NCBI GenBank assembly: GCA_948665105.1
Contig: CAPNGW010000026.1
Coordinates: 1-14,822 of the forward strand
Source of the DNA: an uncultured Lachnospiraceae bacterium
Lineage (GTDB): Bacteria > Bacillota > Clostridia > Lachnospirales > Lachnospiraceae
DNA length: 14,822 nucleotides
Reading direction: 5' to 3'
Under the pieces are notes generated by a model that saw only the letters and a list, made by a program, of their open reading frames with translations, was not told where the DNA came from and did no database searches. Each line of letters begins with the position of its first letter. The stretch's first letter is position 1. This document shows positions 1 to 7,236 of this stretch, one piece after another. The position numbers and the translations under genes are program-made.

Positions 1-643
1 CCAGGCAGAGGGTGGCACTGGCAAACTGGGAGATGATGGTGGCAAAGGCCGCCGCTCCCACACCCATACGAAATCCGGCAATAAATATGAGGTCCAGGGT
101 CACATTCAGCAGGGAAGAAAATACCAGGTACATCAGGGGATGACGGCTGTCCCCCACCGACTGTAAAATCCCCACAAAAACATTGTACATGACAAATCCC
201 AGAGACCCGGCAAAATATATCCGAAAATACAGGACAGAATTTGGCAGTACATCCTTTGGGGTTCCCATCCATCTGAGAATGTGGGGCGTAAAGGTCATGC
301 CGGTTATCATCAGAGCCACGCCGGCCACCAGACCGAAGGCCACCAGGGTATGTACGGCTTTCTCTACCATGTCAAGCTTCTTGGCCCCGTAATATCGGGC
401 GATGACCACACCGGCGCCCATGGCAATTCCGTTGAAGAACCCCACCATGAGAAAAATCAGATTGCCGGAGGAGCTCACCGCCGCTAAGGCCTGGCTTCCC
501 ACAAAGTTTCCCACAATCAGGGAGTCTGCCGTATTATAAAGCTGCTGAAATAAGTTTCCCAGAAAAATCGGTATGGCGAAGGCTATCATTTTCTGCCAGA
601 TGGGTCCCTCCGTCAACACCACCGCTGACCTGCTCTTTTCCAC
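1..643 (-). CDS. MATE family multidrug/Na+ efflux transporter, N-terminal part (cut by window edge)
   Basis: The reading frame runs off the left edge, leaving about 214 residues of a family that is usually near 450. The predicted protein has hallmark MATE features: after a short basic start it reads GPIWQKMIAFAIPIFLGNLF, then QQLYNTADSLIVGNFVG, SSSGNLIFLMVGFFNGIAMG and AGVVIARYYGA, with hydrophobic helices throughout. MATE pumps export cationic drugs or metabolites across the membrane using a Na+ or H+ gradient; the substrate cannot be read from sequence. I chose the GTG at 643-641 because AGAGGAC lies a proper distance upstream and homology begins soon after; no ATG suits. It is divergent from the TPR lipoprotein and has its own promoter (756-783) and a structured leader. 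It does not obviously belong to the sialic acid locus. Confidence 0.93.
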   Translation of the reverse strand, partial: MEKSRSAVVLTEGPIWQKMIAFAIPIFLGNLFQQLYNTADSLIVGNFVGSQALAAVSSSGNLIFLMVGFFNGIAMGAGVVIARYYGAKKLDMVEKAVHTLVAFGLVAGVALMITGMTFTPHILRWMGTPKDVLPNSVLYFRIYFAGSLGFVMYNVFVGILQSVGDSRHPLMYLVFSSLLNVTLDLIFIAGFRMGVGAAAFATIISQFASATLCL

Positions 644-712
644 TTCTTCTGTCCTCTTTCTTACATAAATAAGCTGCGGTTACCCGGGATTTTCGAACCG
701 GTACGCCAAAAG

Positions 713-742
713 AGTGCCAATCCGATTACTCAAATTGGCACT
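713..742 (-). promoter_or_regulatory. Perfect inverted repeat in the MATE leader (operator or attenuator hairpin)
   Basis: AGTGCCAAT at 713-721 and ATTGGCACT at 734-742 are perfect 9-bp arms around a 12-nt loop. They start a few bases downstream of the predicted transcription start of the MATE gene. In the RNA the hairpin is followed by CUCUUUU, so it could act as a weak terminator/attenuator; as DNA it could be a repressor site just downstream of the start. I cannot tell which. Confidence 0.6.
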
Positions 743-755
743 GCAATTATTCTTC

Positions 756-783
756 ATTATACTATTTTTTACAAAAAGTGCAA
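756..783 (-). promoter_or_regulatory. Sigma-A type promoter of the MATE gene
   Basis: On the minus strand TTGCAC (783-778) is followed after 16 bp by a perfect TATAAT (761-756). The start point would lie near 749, giving a leader of about 105 nt before the GTG. Confidence 0.75.
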
Positions 784-858
784 GTGAATTTTTATGAAAA
801 ATGAACCACCAAACCTTGATATTGTAATTTAGGGGTTTTTATCGTAAAATGGTTTCGA

Positions 859-864
859 TATAAT
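859..864 (+). promoter_or_regulatory. Probable -10 box for the TPR lipoprotein gene
   Basis: A perfect TATAAT lies 28 bases before the ATG. The -35 region (TTTTAT at 837-842, 16 bp spacer) is poor, so the promoter is tentative. GGGGAGG at 876-882 is the ribosome site. Confidence 0.45.
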
Positions 865-892
865 TTTTACCGGCCGGGGAGGAATCCATTTT

Positions 893-1549
893 ATGAGAAG
901 AAATTTTTCACAAAATAAATACACTTATTTTTTTATTTGGCTATTGATTTTGGGGACGCTTGCCCTGACTGGGTGCATTGGAAAGGCCCAGGGAGAGCTT
1001 TTGTATAAGGAGGGGTTTGAATGCTATGGGGATGGCAATTACACCAAGGCCATAACGAAGCTGGAGCAAGCCAGGGAAGCTGGCGTTTCGGATGAGATGC
1101 GGATTCATCTGGAGATTTATCTGGGGAGTGCTTATTTGGAGTCGGACTTGCCGGAATTGGCCATGGAGAGTTATGAATTTCTCTGTGAAAAAGAACCGGA
1201 GAAGGTGGAATATTGGGTAAATTTGGGAATTTGCCACCGGAAGCTGGGAGATTATGAGGCGGCACGGGAAATGTACGAGGTGGCCCTCGATATCGCTCCG
1301 GAAGATGCAGAATTAAATTCCAGTTTAGGAAGTCTGTATCTGCTGGAGGATAATCCGATGCTGGCCATCGAGTATTTTAAAAAGGCTATTGAAGAAGATC
1401 CAAATCTTGGTGTGGCCTACGGGAACTGTGCCCTGGCATATGCTATCCTGGGAGATTTCGCGGAGGCGGAACACTATCTGGAACAGTCCATTCTGCATGG
1501 GTATCAGAATGCAGATGCGGTTCGTGAGAGGATTGAAGACCTACGATAG
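893..1549 (+). CDS. TPR-repeat lipoprotein
   Basis: This encodes a 218-residue secreted, lipid-anchored protein. Residues 1-28 form a lipoprotein signal: basic start, hydrophobic stretch FFIWLLILGTLAL and lipobox LTGC with the lipidated Cys at 28. The rest, from about residue 35 to 210, is built of roughly five 34-residue tetratricopeptide repeats, with typical patterns such as YWVNLGICHRKLGDYEAARE and AYGNCALAYAILGDFAEAEH. TPR solenoids bind other proteins; no catalytic motif is present, so it is probably a scaffold on the outer membrane face, partner unknown. The ATG has GGGGAGG ten bases upstream. It converges on the regulator gene with only 15 bp between stops and no clear terminator. It is not evidently linked to sialic acid use. 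Confidence 0.9.
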   Translation: MRRNFSQNKYTYFFIWLLILGTLALTGCIGKAQGELLYKEGFECYGDGNYTKAITKLEQAREAGVSDEMRIHLEIYLGSAYLESDLPELAMESYEFLCEKEPEKVEYWVNLGICHRKLGDYEAAREMYEVALDIAPEDAELNSSLGSLYLLEDNPMLAIEYFKKAIEEDPNLGVAYGNCALAYAILGDFAEAEHYLEQSILHGYQNADAVRERIEDLR

Positions 1550-1564
1550 CAATCAATCTTCCCG

Positions 1565-2401
1565 CTAGAACAGCTTATCCAGAACAGCTTCGGAGGTTTT
1601 TTTGTTATTGCTCCGGCATTCCTTGTAATTTTGACTGTAGTATTCCTGATACAGCAAATCCATCAGGTAAATCTGCCCTATTTTCCCGGCCAGAGAACCG
1701 CCGTCCAAAGGCGCCTCCTCGGCACCGCACAGAAGCGTAATATCCGCGTATGCCGTCAGGGGAGATTTCCTGAAATGGGAAACACAAATCACCTTTGCCC
1801 CCGCCTTCTTGGCCAGCTTTGCCACAAGAATATTGTCCTTGGTGGCGCCGGAATAGGAGACAATCAGAAGCAAATCCCGCTCTGTGGCCAGGGATGCGGC
1901 CATGGCCTGCATATGAGGGTCCGCAAGGCAGGTTGCCTTATTGGTAATTCTTAAGAACTTATTGCAGGCGCTCTGGGCTGTAATAAGACTGTCGCCAATT
2001 CCGAAAAAGTACACCCGCTCTGCCTGTGAAAGCAATTCCAGGGCCTGATTCACCTTTTCTCTGTCAAGGAGGGTATAGGTTTCCCTGATGGCGCTGATGG
2101 TCAGATTCATGACCCTTTCCGCCAGATCATTGGTCTGGCTTTTGTCATGATTCTCCTCCTCCGGGGAGGCCATGCTTAAAGAGAGCTTCATTTTGAAGTC
2201 CTGATAACCCTGCAGCTTCATAGTCCGGCAAAAGCGGTACACACTGGTATCCCCCACATGGCAGGCATCCGCCAGGTCCGTAATTGACATATACAACACC
2301 TTTTGCTGGTTGTTAATCACATAATCTGCAACCTTTTTCTCCGCCTTGGTAAACTGGTTGTATGCCGCCTGCATCTCCAAAATAAATCTTTTTTCCGACA
2401 A
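1565..2401 (-). CDS. RpiR-family transcriptional regulator (HTH plus SIS), probable nan regulator
   Basis: The 278-residue protein matches the RpiR/MurR family in length and layout. Residues 1-77 are an N-terminal HTH_6 domain (KAEKKVADYVINNQ, then SITDLADACHVGDTSVYRFC as the helix-turn-helix). Residues about 125-255 are a SIS sugar-phosphate-binding domain with GIGDS (134-138) and SYSGATKD (182-189). Such proteins sense phosphosugars; in nan clusters ManNAc-6-P or GlcNAc-6-P is the usual kind of ligand, an inference here. The start is TTG at 2401-2399, supported by AAAGGAAA nine bases upstream; an ATG just upstream reads directly into a stop. It lies 68 bp after nanK and has its own TTGACA-17-TATTAA promoter, so it can be made independently of the operon it probably controls. 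Confidence 0.93.
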   Translation of the reverse strand: MSEKRFILEMQAAYNQFTKAEKKVADYVINNQQKVLYMSITDLADACHVGDTSVYRFCRTMKLQGYQDFKMKLSLSMASPEEENHDKSQTNDLAERVMNLTISAIRETYTLLDREKVNQALELLSQAERVYFFGIGDSLITAQSACNKFLRITNKATCLADPHMQAMAASLATERDLLLIVSYSGATKDNILVAKLAKKAGAKVICVSHFRKSPLTAYADITLLCGAEEAPLDGGSLAGKIGQIYLMDLLYQEYYSQNYKECRSNNKKTSEAVLDKLF

Positions 2402-2433
2402 CGTTCTACATTTCCTTTCCCCTGATATTTCTA

Positions 2434-2462
2434 TTAATACATATGCACGCAGGTTTTGTCAA
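2434..2462 (-). promoter_or_regulatory. Independent promoter for the RpiR regulator
   Basis: In the 68-bp gap after nanK, the minus strand reads TTGACA (2462-2457), 17 bp, then TATTAA (2439-2434). This is close to consensus and about 33 bp upstream of the TTG start codon. Confidence 0.75.
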
Positions 2463-2469
2463 TCATTTT

Positions 2470-3348
2470 TCATTTTATATCCATGGCAAGTCGGGCAGCT
2501 CCGAACATTCCTGCCTGGTTCCCCAAGGCCGCCTTCAAAATTTTCACATGGCGATAGCTCTCCATAATATTTTCCCTGGTCAGCTTATTTACCTGCTCCA
2601 CCACATAGCTTTGGCTCATAACGCCTCCGCCCAGCACCACGCAGGAGGGATTAAAAATGTGAATCAAGGACACAAGCCCTGATACAATTTCCATAATCCA
2701 GCCGTCCACCTCCGCCTTTACATATTCCCGGTGAAGAGCGTCAAATATTTTTCTCCCGTTATCCAGAGAATCATCCACCGCTCTTACCCGGTTTACCAGC
2801 GCTGTGGCAGAGGCATATTTCTCATAGCAGCCGCTGTACATATCTTCCTTCGCTCTCCGCTCCCTGGGATGCATAATCATTGCTCCCATCTCTCCGGCGG
2901 AGCCTGTGCTGCCCCGGTACACCTGACCGTTTAATATAATGGCGCCTCCCACCCCGGTGCCGTAGGTCAGGCAGATAAAATCATCAGCCCCCCTTCCAGC
3001 TCCAAAATGCGCCTCCCCAAGGCCAGCCGCATTCACATCATTTTCCACCGCCACAGGAACCTTAAACTCCTCCTCCATAATGCTCCTTACCTGGGTCCCG
3101 GTATATCCCGGCATGTTGGAATTGGCATACCGAATCAGACCCTTCTCAAAGTCCACCTGGCCTGCGGTGCTGATTCCAATCCGCTCTGCCCCCGGATATT
3201 GCCGGAGTATACCCTTGGCCCGTTCCATCACAGAGGCCGCACCCTCCGCGGCTTTCGTCTCCTGCTCCCGTATATCCCGAAGCTCCCCGTCTTCAAACAT
3301 TCCTGATTTTATCGAGGTTCCCCCGATGTCCAGCACTGCAATCCTCAT
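2470..3348 (-). CDS. nanK: ROK-family kinase, probable N-acetylmannosamine kinase
   Basis: The 292-residue product belongs to the ROK sugar kinase family. It has the N-terminal phosphate loop LDIGGTSIKSG (6-16), the catalytic block ENDVNAAGLGE (102-112, Asp104 the likely base), the second ATP motif TYGTGVGGAI (128-137) and the sugar-contact stretch GSTGSAGEMG (147-156). Beside nanE and nanA the expected reaction is ATP-dependent 6-phosphorylation of ManNAc. The ROK zinc motif CxCGxxGCxE is absent: after His160 only one Cys (174) is found. An upstream in-frame extension of 17 residues exists, but AAGGAGG ten bases before the ATG at 3348 fixes that start and MRIAVLDIGG is the normal family beginning. 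It is 28 bp after nanQ in the same operon. A glucokinase-like specificity cannot be excluded from sequence alone. Confidence 0.88.
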   Translation of the reverse strand: MRIAVLDIGGTSIKSGMFEDGELRDIREQETKAAEGAASVMERAKGILRQYPGAERIGISTAGQVDFEKGLIRYANSNMPGYTGTQVRSIMEEEFKVPVAVENDVNAAGLGEAHFGAGRGADDFICLTYGTGVGGAIILNGQVYRGSTGSAGEMGAMIMHPRERRAKEDMYSGCYEKYASATALVNRVRAVDDSLDNGRKIFDALHREYVKAEVDGWIMEIVSGLVSLIHIFNPSCVVLGGGVMSQSYVVEQVNKLTRENIMESYRHVKILKAALGNQAGMFGAARLAMDIK

Positions 3349-3376
3349 GTGCCCCTTCCCTCCTTTTCCAGCGGCA

Positions 3377-3826
3377 TTAGGCCTCCACCTTGATAACACA
3401 TTTTCTCACATGGGTACTGCTTTTGCAACTTAAAGTCGGCTTATGTGGCTCCTGCTGCATACAGATGATGAAGCGTCCAGGCCCCATCACACAGGAGACA
3501 GCCTCCTTGCAGGGAACTGTTCCGAAATCTGCCTCTTCGTCAAACTGCACCTTCTGCCAGTCCGGGCACAGACCGATTTGTATTACCTCCGTTCCCGCAA
3601 TGTCAAGCTGGATATCCCAGTATTTTTTATGAATCTCAAAGGAGACCTGAGCCTCATCTTTGGTATCCGCCTCCATCACATTGGCAAATACATGGTCTTC
3701 CGCAATCTCCACTGGGCCCTCCGGCAGCCCGGACAGGTCCGTCTTTAACAAGAAATCCGCCGCATGGTCAAACCATCTTGAAATTCCCTTATACTTATGT
3801 ATGTTTTTTATCTCATCATAAATCAT
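3377..3826 (-). CDS. nanQ: YhcH/NanQ family protein (DUF386), probable sialic acid anomerase
   Basis: This 149-residue protein is close in length to Escherichia coli YhcH (about 154) and shows the cupin-like family signature: VSFEIHKKYWDIQLDIAGTE (61-80), with Glu64, His66 and Asp71 as likely metal ligands, and the late QEPHKPTL block with His128. Family members have been linked to interconversion of sialic acid anomers and are almost always found in nan operons. The open frame extends 18 codons upstream, but AAGGAGAGG six bases before the ATG at 3826 and family length make that the start. It follows the second permease gene by 75 bp, a gap holding a strong hairpin, and precedes nanK by 28 bp. 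Confidence 0.88.
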   Translation of the reverse strand: MIYDEIKNIHKYKGISRWFDHAADFLLKTDLSGLPEGPVEIAEDHVFANVMEADTKDEAQVSFEIHKKYWDIQLDIAGTEVIQIGLCPDWQKVQFDEEADFGTVPCKEAVSCVMGPGRFIICMQQEPHKPTLSCKSSTHVRKCVIKVEA

Positions 3827-3845
3827 CGGTATCCTCTCCTTCTGT

Positions 3846-3876
3846 AAAAGGGCAGCCGCAAACCGGATGCCCTTTT
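3846..3876 (-). terminator. Intercistronic hairpin between permease and nanQ
   Basis: AAAAGGGCA (3846-3854) and TGCCCTTTT (3868-3876) are perfect 9-bp arms; after one mismatch three more G-C pairs close a 5-nt loop. The minus-strand RNA reads through CCCUUUUACAG after the stem, so it resembles a leaky terminator or a processing/stabilising stem inside the operon rather than its end, since nanQ and nanK follow in the same direction. Confidence 0.6.
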
Positions 3877-3901
3877 TCATCTGAATATATAGCTTTTATT
3901 T

Positions 3902-4732
3902 TTATCCCTTCACAGCGCCCATGGTAATTCCCTGGGTAAAGGACTTCTGGAATATCAAAAATACTGTGACAATGGGTACTGCCGCCAATGCCGCACCGGC
4001 CATAATAAGGCCGTAGTTGGTGGACAGCTCTGCCTGCAGCGTTGCCACACCCAGAGAGATGGTCAGATTCTTTCTGGAGGACAGCATTACCAGCTGCATA
4101 AAATAGTCATTCCAGGTATTGATGAATGTAAATATTGCCAACGCCGCAAATCCGGGCTTCACGATGGGAAAAGCAATACTCATAAAGGTGCGAAGCTCAT
4201 TACAGCCGTCAATCTTTGCCGATTCCAAAAGCTCCGAGGGGATATTCTCGCTAAACTGCTTCATGAGAAATACACCAAAGGGCCATCCCACCAAGGGCAG
4301 AATTACCGCCGCCAGGGTATCATGAAGATTCATGGCGCTTATCATCCGTACCAGAGGCACGAGAATAACCTGCTTGGGAAGGGCCATGGCCACAATAAAT
4401 ACGCTGAACAGAAGCCTCTGTCCATAGAACCTCTTCTTGGCCAGTACATAGCCTGCAAGAGAGGAGGTCAGGCATACCAGAAGCATGGTGATAACGCAAA
4501 TCAGTACGCTGTTTAAGAGCCACTGTCCCGCCGGGTTCTGCACAAGCAGCTTCTGAAAATTCTCCCAGGTGGCATTCACGGGCCACCACTGGGGCGGTCT
4601 CTTTACTGCGTCCGCCTGGGATTTGAAGGCTCCTGTCATAATCCAGTAGAAAGGAAAGACAAAAATAATGGTCAGAATACTCAAAATTGCTATTGAAAAT
4701 ATGCCAAAAGGCGTAATTTTTTTCTTTATCAT
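3902..4732 (-). CDS. ABC transporter permease, MalG type (sialic acid uptake)
   Basis: The 276-residue integral membrane protein has about six helices. It carries the cytoplasmic EAA loop ESAKIDGCNELRTFMSIAFP (170-189, continuing to IVKPG) that docks onto the ATPase, and MalG-type features such as FPFYWIMTGAFKS (26-38). With the neighbouring MalF-type permease and lipoprotein it forms a CUT1-type importer; location beside nanE, nanQ and nanK points to sialic acid, as in the pneumococcal SatABC system. The ATG at 4732 is preferred over a 24-codon upstream extension: purine-rich AGGAAAGGGGTGG precedes it and MIKKKITPFG is a normal family start. The preceding gene ends 16 bp upstream. No ATPase gene is adjacent. 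Confidence 0.93.
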   Translation of the reverse strand: MIKKKITPFGIFSIAILSILTIIFVFPFYWIMTGAFKSQADAVKRPPQWWPVNATWENFQKLLVQNPAGQWLLNSVLICVITMLLVCLTSSLAGYVLAKKRFYGQRLLFSVFIVAMALPKQVILVPLVRMISAMNLHDTLAAVILPLVGWPFGVFLMKQFSENIPSELLESAKIDGCNELRTFMSIAFPIVKPGFAALAIFTFINTWNDYFMQLVMLSSRKNLTISLGVATLQAELSTNYGLIMAGAALAAVPIVTVFLIFQKSFTQGITMGAVKG

Positions 4733-4748
4733 CCTATCCACCCCTTTC

Positions 4749-5642
4749 CTAATACTCCACATCGTTGCCCAGCAGCTTAAATTGAGCAAAGCTGATGATT
4801 CCAATCATAACTGCCAAAAAGACACCGATGGTGTTGGCATAACCGTATTCAGACAACCGAAACGCCTTTTCATACAAATAATACATCAGCGTCGTTGTGG
4901 AATAATTGGGTCCCCCCGACGTCAATAGCTGTATGAGTGAGAAGCATTGAAAAGAGTTGATGGTTGTAATCACTACAATATACAGTGTTGTGGGCAGAAG
5001 GGCTGGCCATTTGATGCTCCAGAACACCTGGAATTTGGTGGCTCCGTCTACCTGAGCCGCCTCCACCAGAGATTTGTCAATATTCCCCATGGATGCTATG
5101 TATAAGATAATGGGCTGGCCCACGGCCGTTGTAAGCAAAATGACGATAATTGCCCCAAGGGCGTACTTCTTATCCCCCAGCCACATAATATTCTGGTCAA
5201 TCACCCCCATGGCATCCTTCAGCACAAAGTTCATGATACCGGAAAGGGGGTCATAAATCCACTTCCATACAACGGTAACCGCAACCGTTCCCGTTACTAC
5301 CGGCAGAAAAAATACACATCGAAAAAAGGAGCGGGCAAATGCCTTTCTCTCATAGGTCTGAGAGGCAACGAACAGCGAAAACGCCACCACCACCGGCACG
5401 GAGCCCACAACAATGATTAATGTGTTTACCAGTGAACGCAAAAATACGCTGTCCTTAAACATCGCGACATAGTTTTCAAATCCAATAAACGTAAACTCTG
5501 TCATTGTGTACTTGAAAAAGCTGGTTACGATTCCCATTCCCATGGGCACCAGCACAAACATGATAAAAAAGATCAGCACGGGAGCCAGAAAGCAATAGGA
5601 TATTAATGTTTCCCTCATTCTCAATTTATTGAATTTTTTCAT
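4749..5642 (-). CDS. ABC transporter permease, MalF type (sialic acid uptake)
   Basis: This 297-residue membrane protein begins with a short basic tail, then the hydrophobic segment SYCFLAPVLIFFIMFVLVPM (15-34), the MalF-type region SFFKYTMTEFTFIGFENYV, and six or so helices. The EAA loop runs from about 194 to 217 (EAAQVDGATKFQVFWSIKWP). A later GGPNYSTTTLMYYLYEKAF block is typical of CUT1 MalF-like subunits. It should pair with the MalG-type protein to form the channel for the sugar delivered by the lipoprotein encoded 139 bp upstream. The ATG has GGTGGGA two bases upstream. The gap before it contains a strong hairpin that may lower permease output relative to the binding protein. Confidence 0.93.
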   Translation of the reverse strand: MKKFNKLRMRETLISYCFLAPVLIFFIMFVLVPMGMGIVTSFFKYTMTEFTFIGFENYVAMFKDSVFLRSLVNTLIIVVGSVPVVVAFSLFVASQTYERKAFARSFFRCVFFLPVVTGTVAVTVVWKWIYDPLSGIMNFVLKDAMGVIDQNIMWLGDKKYALGAIIVILLTTAVGQPIILYIASMGNIDKSLVEAAQVDGATKFQVFWSIKWPALLPTTLYIVVITTINSFQCFSLIQLLTSGGPNYSTTTLMYYLYEKAFRLSEYGYANTIGVFLAVMIGIISFAQFKLLGNDVEY

Positions 5643-5706
5643 ATTCCCACCACTAAAATACCTTTCTGCTTAAATATGTAAAAAATAATTTCTTATGATA
5701 TAAAAC

Positions 5707-5734
5707 AGGGGCGCCGCACACCGGCGGTGCCCCT
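5707..5734 (-). terminator. Strong intercistronic hairpin after the binding-protein gene
   Basis: The arms 5707-5717 and 5724-5734 (outer AGGGGC/GCCCCT, continuing GC-rich with one wobble) close a 6-nt loop. On the minus strand the stem is followed by GTTTTATATC. It lies between the lipoprotein stop and the permease start. In transporter operons such stems give partial termination or protect the upstream mRNA, keeping the binding protein in excess; that role is inferred. Confidence 0.7.
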
Positions 5735-5781
5735 TAAGCTTTCTGTGTGGCATTGCCCAAATCATGGACATACCTTATCTT

Positions 5782-7179
5782 TTACTGAGCCGTCTGAGCA
5801 TTGGTAATGGAAGCGTTGGCCTGCTCCACAAACTCATCCGCTGCTGCCTTGGGCTCCTTGTCTCCGTTCATTACAGCCTGAAGCATGGGGAACCAGTAGG
5901 TTCTCATCTCTGCAAAACCATCGATGGTATTGTAATAGGGAGAGTAATATTTGGTCCAGGTTGCAAGCTCTGTCATTCTTGCATCGCCCTCATACAAGTT
6001 GCCGAAGGACTGACGAACCGGATAGCATCCTGTTCTTACAACGTCCTTAGGTCCCCATTCTGCATCATCACAGATAAACTGGATGAATTTCTTGGAAGCT
6101 GCGATTTTGGCATCGTCTCCGTTGTTGAATACGCAGAATCCATTTACCAGGTACTCAAGCTCTGTTACACCGTCCTCGGAGGGGAAGGTAACTTCCAGAT
6201 ATTCTACACCGCTTCCCTCAAGGAGTGCTTTCTGGGTATCCGGCTGTGCGGGAGACCACAGTAAGGTAAAGGAAGTTTGTCCGTTTGCAAAGTTCTGGAT
6301 GTCATCACCACCGTTGTATGCGGATCCGTTCATCAGAAGCCCGTTGTCTACGGCATCCTTAATATACGCAAGGGCCTTTACGCCGGCTTCGTCGTTTACG
6401 GTATAGGTGGTAACCGCATCGTCTGTAATAGCGCCACTATAGAGATTTGAGAAGAATGCTCTCGTTCCCTGGTCGCCGCCCTGGCCGCTGCAGAATACAG
6501 AACCGGGATTGTAGCCCTTATCCTTCAGAGCAGTGATGACCTGTGTAAAGTCGTCTGTTGTCCATCCGTCTTTCACCAAATCTGTCACACCTGCATCCTC
6601 TACCATGGCCTTGTTGAACGCCATATAGAAGGGAGCTGAGCTGATGGGATACATGTAAGCAGTATCTCCTGCCTTACAGGACTGAAGCAGCGCCTCATTT
6701 CCCACATCCGCTACAAATTCATCTGTAAACATATCATCCAGGGGAGCAAGCTTACCGGACTTTCCATAGGAAATAATACGTCCGGGAGCGTCAAAGAGCA
6801 CATCACAGATGGTGCCGCCCTCGATAGCTGTGGTAATCTTCTCAGGACCGGATGTAAAGTCGATGGTCTCCAGCTTCACCTTAACATCAGGATTCGCTGT
6901 CTCAAAAGCATCGATAATCTTCTGCTCATATGTACCAAATCCATCATTGGCGTTTTCCTGTGTGAAGGTGGGGAAGGCCCACCAGGTAATCTCTGTCACA
7001 TCTCCCGAGGGCTCCTGTGTGTCATCCGGTGTCTCCTCATTGTCCTTTGGCTCCTCAGTTTCCCCACTGGTATCCGGTGTGTCTGCTCCGGCATTAGAGT
7101 CCTCTGTCTTGTTGCCGCATGCAGCCAGTCCGAAAACCATCACGCCTGCCAGTACCATTGCTAATACCTTTTTCTTCAT
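5782..7179 (-). CDS. Extracellular sugar-binding lipoprotein of the sialic acid ABC importer
   Basis: The 465-residue product is a Gram-positive solute-binding protein. A lipoprotein signal ends in LAAC with Cys21 as anchor, followed by an acidic Thr/Pro/Asp-rich tether (about 22-62) that spaces the domain from the membrane. The mature part starts TEITWWAFPTF and has the MalE-like (SBP_bac_1) features: FETANPDVKVKLETIDF, SGPEKITTAIEGGTICDVLF and later ANGQTSFTLLWSPAQ. In family terms it captures a carbohydrate and hands it to the two permeases; position directly after nanE makes free sialic acid the likely ligand, comparable to pneumococcal SatA. The ATG at 7179 has an ideal AAGGAGG. It lies 57 bp after nanE and is followed by a strong hairpin, suggesting high expression. 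Confidence 0.92.
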   Translation of the reverse strand: MKKKVLAMVLAGVMVFGLAACGNKTEDSNAGADTPDTSGETEEPKDNEETPDDTQEPSGDVTEITWWAFPTFTQENANDGFGTYEQKIIDAFETANPDVKVKLETIDFTSGPEKITTAIEGGTICDVLFDAPGRIISYGKSGKLAPLDDMFTDEFVADVGNEALLQSCKAGDTAYMYPISSAPFYMAFNKAMVEDAGVTDLVKDGWTTDDFTQVITALKDKGYNPGSVFCSGQGGDQGTRAFFSNLYSGAITDDAVTTYTVNDEAGVKALAYIKDAVDNGLLMNGSAYNGGDDIQNFANGQTSFTLLWSPAQPDTQKALLEGSGVEYLEVTFPSEDGVTELEYLVNGFCVFNNGDDAKIAASKKFIQFICDDAEWGPKDVVRTGCYPVRQSFGNLYEGDARMTELATWTKYYSPYYNTIDGFAEMRTYWFPMLQAVMNGDKEPKAAADEFVEQANASITNAQTAQ

Positions 7180-7236
7180 TTCTTTTCCTCCTTATTAGTT
7201 TGTGATAATTATTCTATAGCTTAGCGCTTCCGCCAA

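Noticed and set aside
676..706. Stretch containing TTCGAACC resembling a tRNA T-arm, possibly an attachment-site remnant of the tRNA-Lys
   Set aside because: No flanking acceptor stem, stems do not pair as in a tRNA, and matching to the tRNA-Lys 3' end is only a few bases.
5764..6264. 166-codon rightward open frame
   Set aside because: It lies antisense to the binding-protein gene, has no ribosome site, and its sequence has no protein-family character.
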